A DNA stretch of 12,859 nucleotides from an uncultured Clostridia bacterium. Its GTDB lineage: Bacteria; Bacillota_A; Clostridia; Oscillospirales; Ruminococcaceae. Shown here piece by piece: positions 1 to 6,425 of the stretch. Both the position numbers and the translations under genes were made by a program. The DNA lies in the NCBI GenBank assembly GCA_947169455.1, contig CAMVPV010000005.1:1-12859 (forward strand), in the 5' to 3' direction. The notes under the pieces were generated by a model. It ran no database searches. It saw only the letters and a program-made list of their open reading frames with translations, and was not told the DNA's origin. The first letter of the stretch is position 1. Each line of letters opens with the position of its first letter.

Positions 1-154
1 GGCTGTCCGTTGCGGCTGCGTTGAAGGACATGATCGGCGTGAGCACCGCCCCGAGCTCCTTCAGACGCTCCATTGCCGCAAAAGCCTTTTCAAACGTGCA
101 GAAAGACCCGCACATCGCGAAGCCTATGCGGATATTTTCAAGAGAATCCGTCAT
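1..154 (-). CDS. dpaB: Dipicolinate synthase subunit B, N-terminal part (cut by window edge)
   Basis: This is the first 51 codons of the flavoprotein subunit of dipicolinate synthase (SpoVFB in Bacillus). Together with DpaA it turns a dihydrodipicolinate-pathway intermediate into dipicolinic acid in the mother cell; the product is imported into the spore core and chelated with calcium for heat resistance. The visible part reads MTDSLENIRIGFAMCGSFCT, then a helix rich in Glu and Leu, then LTPIMSFNAAATDS. The opening Rossmann-like strand, the G-S-x-C-T turn and the later S/T-F-N segment are typical of the family's N-terminus. The ATG sits 2 nt after the dpaA stop, with an AAAGGAGG Shine-Dalgarno inside the end of dpaA, so the two genes are almost certainly co-transcribed and translationally coupled. 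The rest lies outside the window, so integrity cannot be judged. Confidence 0.88.
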   Translation of the reverse strand, partial: MTDSLENIRIGFAMCGSFCTFEKAFAAMERLKELGAVLTPIMSFNAAATDS

Positions 155-156
155 TG

Positions 157-1020
157 TTACCCTCCTTTCCTTCTGAGGCGCATTTCATTTTCGATGAGAT
201 CGGCTGTTATTATCCCCGCGGTGCGCGGCGAGGTCTTTCCGGGAACGCCCCTGTACGGCATCACGTTCAGCCCGAGCGATTTGGCAGCCGGGAGATCAAT
301 GCCGCCGGGTGCGGACGCGAGGTCTATGATGAGCGCATCGCGGTGTGTTTTTTCGAGTATATCCCGGCAGAATACGGGCGCGGGCACTGTGTTGAATATC
401 AGCGTACATCTGCCGGCATCATCCGCAAGCGCGGAGATATCCGATGCGCGGCACCCGTATATCTCCGCCCACGCGAGCTGTTCGCGGCGGCGCGCCGAAA
501 CGGTGACTTCCGCACCGAAGCCTGAAAGCACCCTTGCAAGCGCTTTTCCTATCCTGCCGAAGCCCGTTATGAGTATCCTCTGACCGGACAGCGTGATATC
601 CTGTGCCTGCATAGCCGCCATGACAGCCCCTTCGGCAGTTGCAGCAGCGTTCCTTACGGCGAATTCCTCATTTTCAGTGTAATCTGTGACGCTGTTCCCG
701 TTTGCGAGGAACAGTTCCTTTATATCCGGTGGTATCCTGCCGCCGAATACCGCCCCGTCCGCCTTTACGAGCCGCGTAAGTACTTCCGCGGGAACGGGAT
801 CGGCGGAGGCGGGCGCGAACAGATGGATACCGTCCGCAGTGACGGGCACGGGGAGTATAAGGCAGTCGGCGGCGGGGGCATCCGCAAGAGAGCACTTGAT
901 CGCTTTTGCGGTGCTGCCGGAATTCATCACGGAATAAACTTCATATCCTTTTTCCGCGAGATGTTCCGCCGCTGCTGCAAAGCGTTCATCTCCGCCCGCT
1001 GTGATATATATTTCATTCAT
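157..1020 (-). CDS. dpaA: Dipicolinate synthase subunit A
   Basis: DpaA (SpoVFA) is the NAD(P)-binding dehydrogenase-like subunit of dipicolinate synthase, a sporulation enzyme normally made in the mother cell. The 287-residue product has the family's usual length and two Rossmann-type halves: an N-terminal one beginning IYITAGGDERF, and a second with the dinucleotide-binding loop ITGFGRIGK at about residues 151-159. The signatures DLASAPGGID (about 233-242) and GVPGKTSPRTAG (about 258-269) match the C-terminal conserved region of this family. An in-frame ATG 6 nt upstream (1026) lies only 3 nt from the AGGAG site, whereas the ATG at 1020 is 9 nt away, so I chose 1020. dpaB follows after 2 nt. 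The enzyme implies that the organism can sporulate or recently could. Identification rests on motifs plus the dpaAB pairing. Confidence 0.93.
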   Translation of the reverse strand: MNEIYITAGGDERFAAAAEHLAEKGYEVYSVMNSGSTAKAIKCSLADAPAADCLILPVPVTADGIHLFAPASADPVPAEVLTRLVKADGAVFGGRIPPDIKELFLANGNSVTDYTENEEFAVRNAAATAEGAVMAAMQAQDITLSGQRILITGFGRIGKALARVLSGFGAEVTVSARRREQLAWAEIYGCRASDISALADDAGRCTLIFNTVPAPVFCRDILEKTHRDALIIDLASAPGGIDLPAAKSLGLNVMPYRGVPGKTSPRTAGIITADLIENEMRLRRKGG

Positions 1021-1029
1021 TTGCATCTG

Positions 1030-1034
1030 CTCCT
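1030..1034 (-). promoter_or_regulatory. Ribosome binding site that decides the dpaA start
   Basis: AGGAG on the minus strand is 9 nt from the ATG at 1020 and only 3 nt from the ATG at 1026. Normal spacing favours the downstream ATG, giving a protein starting MNEIYITAGG. Confidence 0.65.
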
Positions 1035-1066
1035 GACATAGGTCTTTTCCGTATCGTCTATATCTC

Positions 1067-1096
1067 TATTATATGCGCCGCGGACTGATGTGTCAG
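1067..1096 (-). promoter_or_regulatory. Promoter of dpaAB: overlapping sigma-A-like and sigma-K-like matches
   Basis: On the minus strand CTGACA (1091-1096) and TATAAT (1068-1073) are 17 bp apart, a near-consensus sigma-A arrangement. The same bases also fit the sporulation sigma-K pattern: CATATAATA (1067-1075) matches CATAnnnTA, with AC 16 bp upstream (1092-1093). dpaAB is sigma-K controlled in known spore formers, so the sigma-K reading agrees with the gene's role; the sequence alone cannot say which is used. A short inverted repeat, ACTGA-4 nt-TCAGT (1084-1097), overlaps the -35 region. Predicted transcription start is near 1061, about 40 nt before the chosen ATG. Confidence 0.55.
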
Positions 1097-1140
1097 TGCT
1101 TTTTTGCCTGTTGGCGGATTTTGTTATCACAATAGCAGGA

Positions 1141-1166
1141 TGCGCGGATAGTATCCTTTCCGCGCA
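1141..1166. other. Intergenic hairpin between the vWA-gene terminator and the dpaA promoter
   Basis: TGCGCGGA (1141-1148) and TCCGCGCA (1159-1166) form a perfect 8-bp stem with a 10-nt loop; an alternative palindrome GGATA-G-TATCC lies inside it. The plus-strand side is followed by T-rich sequence, but no plus-strand gene ends here. It may be a second transcription barrier between the two minus-strand units. The gene-free stretch 1021-1369 (about 350 bases) holds this hairpin, the dpaAB promoter, the terminator at 1189-1230 and the repeats at 1247-1365; I see no small gene in it. Confidence 0.4.
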
Positions 1167-1188
1167 GTTTGTTATTTGTTTCACAACG

Positions 1189-1230
1189 AAAACTCCCCCG
1201 GATCTTTTTTTGTGGATCCGAGGGAGTTTT
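1189..1230 (-). terminator. Terminator of the vWA-protein gene
   Basis: Two 16-nt arms, 1189-1204 and 1215-1230, pair with a single C/T difference, which is a G-U pair in one transcript. The loop is 10 nt and contains seven T (plus strand). Both outer arms end in AAAA/TTTT, so each strand has a short U run after the stem. It lies about 140 nt below the stop of the minus-strand gene ending at 1370 and is the best candidate to end that transcript before dpaAB. Confidence 0.75.
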
Positions 1231-1246
1231 CCGTTATTTGTTATTA

Positions 1247-1281
1247 ATTATCGGGTTTCCAAAGGGACGAAGTCCCTTTGG
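1247..1281. repeat. Dispersed palindromic repeat, copy A
   Basis: ATTATCGGGTTTCCAAAGGG followed by a palindrome recurs at 6327-6360. The palindrome here is CCAAAGGGAC, loop GAA, GTCCCTTTGG (1259-1281), a perfect 10-bp stem. The two innermost base pairs differ from copy B but remain paired in both. In both places the element lies in the 3' flank of a minus-strand gene and in the same orientation to it. Confidence 0.75.
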
Positions 1282-1365
1282 CGGGTATGGGCAGAGCCCG
1301 GCCTGCGGAGCTACGCCGAAAGGCGCGGGTCTGGGCAGAGCCCGACCTGCGGAGCAACGCCGGAG
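1281..1365. repeat. Tandem 44-bp duplication next to repeat copy A
   Basis: Two units begin at 1281 and 1325 with GCGGGT, each followed by TGGGCAGAGCCCG, CCTGCGGAGC and ACGCCG. Over the 38 or so comparable bases I count three differences. Each unit contains a small GGGC-3 nt-GCCC hairpin. The second unit ends a few bases short of the stop codon at 1370-1372, so in RNA the pair forms the start of the 3' untranslated region of the vWA-protein gene. Confidence 0.7.
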
Positions 1366-1369
1366 TCGC

Positions 1370-3394
1370 TTATGCAGCCTTGCTGCCGTACTTCTTGTAG
1401 AGCTTTTCGAGCACATCGGCGAAATCATCGCTGTAGCCTATCTGTGCGAGCTCGTCCTTAGTGAGCTTCTTGAACCTTGCCCTTGCATTTGCAATGGAAG
1501 TGCCCTCGTAGCCCTCATCGCCCTTGAGTGCGAGCGCTGTCTCTGCAACGCAGGTCGCAAATCTGAAGCGGACGCCGGTGTCCTTGTAGGGGAGGTAGCT
1601 GCTCTTCTTTACAGCGACCTTGGACATTGTCGATTTGGACTGACCGGGCTGCTTGTAGCGGATCTTTACTGTGCAGATATCGGTCTTGTTGCCGGTAGCC
1701 TTCTGATATTTAAGTGACTCTGTCGATGCTGTATCGGCGGGGATTATCTCGTACATTACGGTAACGCTCTGACCTGCGCCTACTTCTGCGGCGTCCTTCT
1801 TGTCGTTTGCGAAGTCCTCGTTGTTGAGGCGTCTGCCCTCATATCCTACGAGGCGGTAGCTGTCAACGAGCGCGGGATTGAATTCCACCTGGAACTTTAC
1901 ATCGTCCGCAACGGTGAAGAGAGTAGCCTTTCTCTCATCAACGAGTACCTTTGTCGCTTCCTTTGCGCAGTCGATGTAGTAGTAGTTGCCGTTGCCGTCC
2001 TTGGCGAGAGTTTCCATCTTGTTGTCCTTGAGGTTTCCTGTGCCTACGCCGAGAACTGTGAGGTAAACGCCGTTATTGCCCACGCGCTTCTCGGAGATGA
2101 ATTTGGAAAGCTCATCCTGGCTGGAGATGCCCACGTTGAGGTCGCCGTCGGTAGCGAGTATAACGCGGTTGTTGCCGCCCTTGATGTAGTACTGCGAAGC
2201 TATATCGTAAGCCATATTGATGCCTGCCTCGCCGTTGGTGCAGCCGTTTGCGATGAGCGAATCCGCAACGTCGGCGATGCAGTTCTTCATGTTGCCGTAA
2301 GCGCCCGCTACGACTACCTTTTCGTTGCCCGAATAGGTAACTATCGAAAGACGGTCATCGGCGGTGAGCTCGCGGGAGAGCTTTTTCAGTGTATCAGCTA
2401 CCAGCGGGAGCTTGTCCTGCGAATACATAGAACCGCTGATATCAACTAAGAAAACAAGGTTTGAGTTCGGTTCCTTTTCGATATCCTTTGCCTGTATGCC
2501 CACCATTACCATCTGATTGTCCTTGTTCCACGGGCATTCGCTGTATTCATAGGTAACGGAGAACGTGCCGCTTGTGGGCTGTATGTAATCATAATCGAAA
2601 TAGTTGATGAATTCCTCGGTGCGCACGGAATCGGAATAGATAGTGTAGTTGTCGTTCACCATTCTGCGCACATTTGCGTATGAAGCTGTGTCAACATCCG
2701 CAGAGAATGTGGAGAGCGGGGAGGTCGCAGCCTTCTTGAAGGCGTTGGGGTCATAGTGGGAATATTCCTCGTCGGTCTCTTCGATCTCTACATCCTCTTC
2801 CTCCCATTCTTCCTCTGCCTCTTCGTATTCCTCATATTCCTCGTCCTCGTAATCTTCCTCTTCATATGTGGTACTGTCATAGGAAACGCCTGCCGTTACT
2901 GAATTGGTCGCTGCGGGCTTGGTTCCGTAAAGACCGTCGTATTCATTGAACTGCTTGCTGGGGCGTCCGATGATGTTGGATTCCTTTGAGGTCACGCGGT
3001 TGTCGTTGTAATCATAGGTAACGGCTTTTATGAAGTACTTGTCATACTTGTCGCCGCCGATATCGCTGAGATATACAAATGTATCGGAGGTCTTTCCGAT
3101 GAGCTCCTTCTTGCTGCCGGATTTGCCGATGATGTAGTAGAGCATAGCGCCCTCTACCTTGTCCCATTCGAGCGTATAGCCGTACCAGCCGTCATCAGCC
3201 TTGCGGAGCTTTGGCTTTGCCGAGGTGAAGTTCTTGTACTCCGCCGAGTTTTTGTCGGTTGACATGGGCGTGGTGTAGGATGTTCTCGGTTCCGCCTTGA
3301 TGTCGTTCTGCGCTGCGGAAACATTTGCCGCAAGCGTTCCCGTGAGCATAGCTGCCGCTATTGCCGCGGAAGTGATCTTCATGAATTTTCTCAT
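1370..3394 (-). CDS. Secreted von Willebrand factor A domain protein, YfbK-like, with acidic linker
   Basis: The 674-residue product has a Sec signal peptide (residues 1 to about 27: basic start, alanine-rich core, ending VSA-AQ) with no lipobox cysteine. Next is a fibronectin-III-like segment (about 57-143), then an acidic stretch (178-210: 25 of 33 residues Asp/Glu, none basic). The region SPLSTFSADVDTASY through EEFINYF (about 225-266) matches the vWFA_N domain of YfbK-type proteins, followed by a vWA domain (about 312-490) and a C-terminal part like that family's DUF3520. The metal-ion-dependent adhesion site is complete: D318-x-S320-x-S322, T386 and D416. No LPXTG motif or C-terminal membrane helix is visible, so it is probably released or held by contacts. 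vWA domains bind proteins or polymers; the partner here is unknown. I place the start at 3394, not at the ATG at 3520, because the signal peptide and an AAGGAGG site 9 nt away fit only there. Confidence 0.88.
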   Translation of the reverse strand: MRKFMKITSAAIAAAMLTGTLAANVSAAQNDIKAEPRTSYTTPMSTDKNSAEYKNFTSAKPKLRKADDGWYGYTLEWDKVEGAMLYYIIGKSGSKKELIGKTSDTFVYLSDIGGDKYDKYFIKAVTYDYNDNRVTSKESNIIGRPSKQFNEYDGLYGTKPAATNSVTAGVSYDSTTYEEEDYEDEEYEEYEEAEEEWEEEDVEIEETDEEYSHYDPNAFKKAATSPLSTFSADVDTASYANVRRMVNDNYTIYSDSVRTEEFINYFDYDYIQPTSGTFSVTYEYSECPWNKDNQMVMVGIQAKDIEKEPNSNLVFLVDISGSMYSQDKLPLVADTLKKLSRELTADDRLSIVTYSGNEKVVVAGAYGNMKNCIADVADSLIANGCTNGEAGINMAYDIASQYYIKGGNNRVILATDGDLNVGISSQDELSKFISEKRVGNNGVYLTVLGVGTGNLKDNKMETLAKDGNGNYYYIDCAKEATKVLVDERKATLFTVADDVKFQVEFNPALVDSYRLVGYEGRRLNNEDFANDKKDAAEVGAGQSVTVMYEIIPADTASTESLKYQKATGNKTDICTVKIRYKQPGQSKSTMSKVAVKKSSYLPYKDTGVRFRFATCVAETALALKGDEGYEGTSIANARARFKKLTKDELAQIGYSDDFADVLEKLYKKYGSKAA

Positions 3395-3403
3395 GTGGGT
3401 TTT

Positions 3404-3410
3404 CCTCCTT
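3404..3410 (-). promoter_or_regulatory. Ribosome binding site of the vWA-protein gene
   Basis: A full AAGGAGG lies 9 nt upstream of the ATG at 3392-3394. It fixes the start and rules out the longer reading from 3520, whose extra 42 residues would run through the promoter region. Confidence 0.85.
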
Positions 3411-3449
3411 AAACGTAATATTGATGAATAAAATATTTCCGCTGAATTA

Positions 3450-3478
3450 ATTATACAGCTTTCTATTAATATAAACAA
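3450..3478 (-). promoter_or_regulatory. Promoter of the vWA-protein gene
   Basis: On the minus strand TTGTTT (3473-3478) and TATAAT (3450-3455) are separated by exactly 17 bp in an AT-rich stretch. The predicted start near 3443 gives a leader of about 50 nt before the ATG. This is a good sigma-A-type match and means the gene is transcribed independently of thiI. Confidence 0.7.
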
Positions 3479-3542
3479 CCCGGGCAGCCAAAATTTTTCA
3501 TAAAATTTCAGAATTAACAATTTGTTTACAATTATGGTTTTG

Positions 3543-3586
3543 CCGACAAAGAGACCCGCGCCTGTTCCATACAGAACAAACGCGGG
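3543..3586 (-). terminator. Terminator of the pepV-thiI unit
   Basis: Arms 3574-3586 and 3555-3567 pair over 13 bp in the minus-strand RNA (two G-U pairs) with a 6-nt loop, followed by TCTCTTTGTC. It lies 56 nt after the thiI stop and upstream of the vWA-gene promoter. The two C/T differences between arms pair as G-U only in the minus-strand transcript, which supports that direction. The U run is interrupted, so strength is uncertain. Confidence 0.65.
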
Positions 3587-3641
3587 CGTTGCATAACAGA
3601 TATTATTCGATATTGACAGCGGGTCGCCCGTCTGCGGGGGC

Positions 3642-4817
3642 TCAATGCTGTCCGATGAATTTCCTTTCGGTCTCTGCTACGGCTTTTGCGAGCAGCGGCT
3701 CAAAATCAAACGCAGACTGCGCTTTTTCGACATTTTCAAGGGTCGGTCTTGTGCGCGGGTGCTTCGGGGTGAATACCGTGCAGCAGTCCTCATACGGCTC
3801 GGAGGAGATATCGAAGGTGTCTATCTTGTTCGCTATGGTGATTATCTCGCTCTTGTCCATACCGATAACGGGGCGGAAGACCGGCATACGGCAGACTGCA
3901 TCAGTGCATACCAGTGCGCCCATCGTCTGCGATGCCACCTGCCCGAGGCTCTCACCGGTTATCAGGCAGGGTATCTTGTTCTTTTCGGCGATGCGCTGTG
4001 CTATCTCCAGCATCAGCCGCCGCATGATTATCGTGAAATATTCCTCGGGGCAGTTGTCGCGCAGGGCTTCCTGTATCTCGGTGAACGGCACACAGTAGAA
4101 TACTATCTCGCCGCAGTACGCCGATATCTTTTCACAGAGACGCTCTACCTTCATGCGCGCCCTTTCCGACGTATAGGGCGGCGAAACGTAATGTATCGCG
4201 GATATCTCCGCTCCGCGGCGAGCCATCATGTAACCCGCAACAGGGCTGTCTATGCCGCCCGAAAGCAGCAGCATAGCCTTGCCGGAGGTGCCGACGGGTA
4301 TGCCGCCCGCGCCGGGCTTGTTGCCGGTGTGGATATATGCGTTATTGTCGCGTATCTCAACGTTCACCGTCACCTGCGGGGAATGTACATCCACTTCGAG
4401 ATGCGGATACTTTTCGAGTATCTTTCCGCCGAGCTCACGGCATATCTCGGGAGACTTCATCGGGTAGGACTTATCCGAGCGCTTTGCCTCCACCTTGAAG
4501 GTGCGCGCCGTGTCGAGCTCCTCACCGCAGCAGGAAAGGGCAGTCTCGCACACCGATGCAAAATCCTTTTCGGATACGAACGCGCGGCATATCGCATTTG
4601 CGCCGAATACCTTTCCGGCGCGGCGGAAAGCCTCGTCCATATCGATATCATCGCTCTGCGGTTCGGCGTATATCATCGACTGTGAGCTGCGGAAGCTGAA
4701 TTCGCCGAGACCTTTGAGCCGGTACCGCAGGTTTTTTATGAATGTATCCTCAAAGGTGCGGCGGTTGAGCCCTTTGAGGGCTATCTCGCCTTCTTTGAGC
4801 AGAATAACTTCTTTCAT
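3642..4817 (-). CDS. thiI: tRNA 4-thiouridine synthetase ThiI
   Basis: ThiI adenylates uridine 8 of tRNA and transfers persulfide sulfur to it, giving 4-thiouridine; in many bacteria it also supplies sulfur for the thiamine thiazole. The product is about 391 residues, the length of the short form without the C-terminal rhodanese domain found in Escherichia coli. An N-terminal ferredoxin-like region and a THUMP domain (to about 165) lead into the ATP-pyrophosphatase loop SGGIDSP at about 186-192. The segment PYEDCCTVFTP near 341-351 holds the cysteine pair at the position of the catalytic Cys of Gram-positive ThiI. A GTG at 4823 would overlap the pepV stop, but AAAGGA lies 9 nt from the ATG at 4817 and 3 nt from the GTG, so 4817 is preferred. 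The usual cysteine desulfurase neighbour is absent; a dipeptidase gene precedes it. Confidence 0.94.
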   Translation of the reverse strand: MKEVILLKEGEIALKGLNRRTFEDTFIKNLRYRLKGLGEFSFRSSQSMIYAEPQSDDIDMDEAFRRAGKVFGANAICRAFVSEKDFASVCETALSCCGEELDTARTFKVEAKRSDKSYPMKSPEICRELGGKILEKYPHLEVDVHSPQVTVNVEIRDNNAYIHTGNKPGAGGIPVGTSGKAMLLLSGGIDSPVAGYMMARRGAEISAIHYVSPPYTSERARMKVERLCEKISAYCGEIVFYCVPFTEIQEALRDNCPEEYFTIIMRRLMLEIAQRIAEKNKIPCLITGESLGQVASQTMGALVCTDAVCRMPVFRPVIGMDKSEIITIANKIDTFDISSEPYEDCCTVFTPKHPRTRPTLENVEKAQSAFDFEPLLAKAVAETERKFIGQH

Positions 4818-4819
4818 GG

Positions 4820-6190
4820 TCACTTGTCCTTTCGGAGGAGATTTATTATCGCGTTTGCGTAAATTTCGGAGTTGCGCTTCAGTGAGTCTATCGTTATGGA
4901 TTCATCCGCACCGTGCATATTGTTTTCCGTTTCTCCCGGGAATTCCGCGCCGAATGCAACGCCGTTCCCGGTATCGTGAACGTAGGTGCCGCCGCCGATC
5001 GATATGCAGCAGCCCTTGTCACCGGTAACGTCGGTGTAGGTGTCGAGCAGGGCGCGTATGAAGCTGCTGTTCTCATCAACATAATGCGGCTCTGTGGAAT
5101 ATATTATCTCCGATGTGATTTTCTGCGCCGCAAAAGCTGCGTACAGCTTTTCCGAGACCTCAGCAAGCCGGAATGTCACGGGAAAACGTATATCTGCCTT
5201 GCCGGTCAGCTTTCCGTTTTCGGTATCAGCCACGCTGAACACATCGGTCAGCCCGCCCGAAATATCGTCATGTATATCCAGCCCGAGCGATTTTCCGTCC
5301 GTTTCGCCGTAGGGGAACAGCGTTGTGATATTATTGAGAGCATACCCGAGCCCGTTCAGGAGGGAGAACATCGCGGAAACGGCGTTGTGCCCCTTTTCGG
5401 GGGTGGATGCGTGCGCACAGATCCCCTTTGCGGTGATCTTCACGGTATTTCCGGATTTTTCCGCTTCAAATGTGACGCCGTCATATTTTCCGGAGAGGGC
5501 ATCTATCGCGGAGATATCCGCATTTTCAAGCTCCGCTGTGCACAGCTCAGGAACGGCATTTATCGCGTTGCCGCCCTTTACAGAGATCATCCCCGCAGGG
5601 AGCGGGATTTCAAACGAAAGGCGTATCATGCCCTTTTCGCCGTTTATCACGGGATAGTCGCCGTCGGGGGTGACGAGCATTTCCGGGAATTTTTCCTTTG
5701 TGATGTAATAATCCATATCGGAGGAGCCGTTTTCCTCGTCGCAGCCGGTTATGATGCGAACTCCGCCGTCCAGCGGAACGCCGAGTTCCTTTACGCAGCG
5801 CATTGCGAACAGTGCAGCGACAGCGGGTCCCTTGTCGTCGATGGCGCCGCGCCCGTATATGCGTCCGCCGCGCACCTCTGCTATATATGGGTCGGACGAC
5901 CAGCCCGTGCCCTCGGGAACGACATCGAGGTGACAGAGTATGCCGAGCCGCGGATCATCGCCCATATCGGCATGAGCGGCGTAGTTGTCGAAATTCTTTG
6001 CGGGAAATCCGTACTGTTCGCACAGCTCCGTCCATTTTGCGAGGACATCGGCAGCGCCCTTTCCGAAGGGCATACCCTCAGATGCGGGTGCTTTCACGCT
6101 TTTGTATGAGATAAGTTCTTTCAGCACCGAGATCATCTCATCGGTGTGATCTTCAACGTATTTCTTTATTTTTTCCTTGTAGTTTTCCAT
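4820..6190 (-). CDS. pepV: M20-family dipeptidase, PepV type
   Basis: A cytoplasmic dinuclear zinc peptidase that cleaves dipeptides with an unblocked N-terminus, the last step of peptide use. The 456-residue length and motif order match the PepV/Xaa-His dipeptidase branch of family M20. Metal-site candidates are H87 (in CHLDVVPEG, with catalytic D89), D119 (GAIDDKGP), E153 (CDEENG, with E152 as the likely general base), D176 (TPDGDYP) and H426 (NNMHGADE). H260 in ICAHASTPEKGHN fits the substrate-binding histidine of the lid domain. No signal peptide is present. The ATG at 6190 has AAAGG 5 nt upstream. I see no good promoter in the 235 bp before it, so it may use a weak promoter or readthrough from the M3 peptidase gene. 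thiI follows after 2 nt. Exact substrate preference cannot be read from sequence. Confidence 0.9.
   Translation of the reverse strand: MENYKEKIKKYVEDHTDEMISVLKELISYKSVKAPASEGMPFGKGAADVLAKWTELCEQYGFPAKNFDNYAAHADMGDDPRLGILCHLDVVPEGTGWSSDPYIAEVRGGRIYGRGAIDDKGPAVAALFAMRCVKELGVPLDGGVRIITGCDEENGSSDMDYYITKEKFPEMLVTPDGDYPVINGEKGMIRLSFEIPLPAGMISVKGGNAINAVPELCTAELENADISAIDALSGKYDGVTFEAEKSGNTVKITAKGICAHASTPEKGHNAVSAMFSLLNGLGYALNNITTLFPYGETDGKSLGLDIHDDISGGLTDVFSVADTENGKLTGKADIRFPVTFRLAEVSEKLYAAFAAQKITSEIIYSTEPHYVDENSSFIRALLDTYTDVTGDKGCCISIGGGTYVHDTGNGVAFGAEFPGETENNMHGADESITIDSLKRNSEIYANAIINLLRKDK
4827..4832 (-). promoter_or_regulatory. Ribosome binding site that decides the thiI start
   Basis: AAAGGA inside the last codons of pepV is 9 nt from the ATG at 4817 and 3 nt from the GTG at 4823. 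The spacing favours the ATG, leaving 2 nt between the pepV stop and thiI. Confidence 0.65.
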
Positions 6191-6239
6191 AGCAGCCTTT
6201 CGTGATATATAATTCTCTGGTTGGATCTCATAGTGTTTG

Positions 6240-6326
6240 TGGTAGGGGCGTCACCGCCGGCGACCGACTCGCTGTCCGTGGCGCGTCGTTGCATAATAGC
6301 AGCTGTCCGGCGACACCCGCGGTTAT
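6240..6326. other. GC-rich intergenic spacer with short internal repeats
   Basis: Between pepV and the M3 peptidase gene lies non-coding DNA containing CCGGCGAC twice (6257-6264, 6307-6314) and GCTGTCCG twice (6271-6278, 6302-6309), plus a near-palindrome GTCACCGCCGGCGAC (6250-6264). It is more GC-rich than the promoter-bearing spacers elsewhere in the window. It may be a degraded interspersed repeat; I see no gene or clear promoter. Confidence 0.35.
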
Positions 6327-6360
6327 ATTATCGGGTTTCCAAAGGGCGCCCGCCCTTTGG
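6327..6360. repeat. Dispersed palindromic repeat, copy B
   Basis: The same 20-nt leader as copy A (ATTATCGGGTTTCCAAAGGG) precedes a palindrome CCAAAGGGCG, loop CC, CGCCCTTTGG (6339-6360). Relative to copy A the inner stem pairs change from AC/GT to CG/CG, so both arms changed together and a full 10-bp stem was kept. It lies about 66 nt below the stop of the M3 peptidase gene, in the same orientation to that gene as copy A has to its own. Confidence 0.75.
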
Positions 6361-6370
6361 TCAGGGGATT

Positions 6371-6420
6371 GTTAAGGGGGTGCCCTCCTTAACACCGCGA
6401 AGCGGCTGCAAGCAAGCCGC
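6371..6420 (-). other. Two consecutive hairpins after the M3 peptidase gene
   Basis: In transcription order the first hairpin is GCGGCT, 7-nt loop, AGCCGC (6402-6420), starting 6 nt after the stop codon. The second pairs GTTAAGG with CCTTAAC plus an inner GGG/CCC (6371-6393). Repeat copy B is the third hairpin in the row. None is followed by a real U run, so a classical terminator is not evident; together they could still slow polymerase or protect the 3' end. Confidence 0.5.
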
Positions 6421-6425
6421 AAAGA

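Noticed and set aside
1084..1107. Short ACTGA/TCAGT hairpin followed by TTTTTT on the plus strand as a terminator
   Set aside because: The stem is only 5 bp and no plus-strand gene ends there; its overlap with the dpaAB -35 box makes an operator or chance more likely.
1090..1461. 123-codon plus-strand frame across the intergenic region
   Set aside because: It reads through a terminator, a palindromic repeat and a tandem duplication and into the antisense of the vWA gene; it shows no motif.
2765..2863. Repetitive CTC/TTC pattern as a DNA microsatellite or CRISPR-like array
   Set aside because: There is no constant unit and no spacers; it is explained by Glu/Asp codons of the acidic stretch in the vWA protein.
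3395..3520. N-terminal extension of the vWA protein by 42 residues
   Set aside because: It would place the signal peptide internally and translate the promoter and Shine-Dalgarno region; the AAGGAGG site supports 3394.
4913..6109. 398-codon open frame on the plus strand
   Set aside because: It lies fully antisense to pepV, whose catalytic residues are complete. It has no family motif and only exists because the opposite strand's codon bias avoids stops in this frame.
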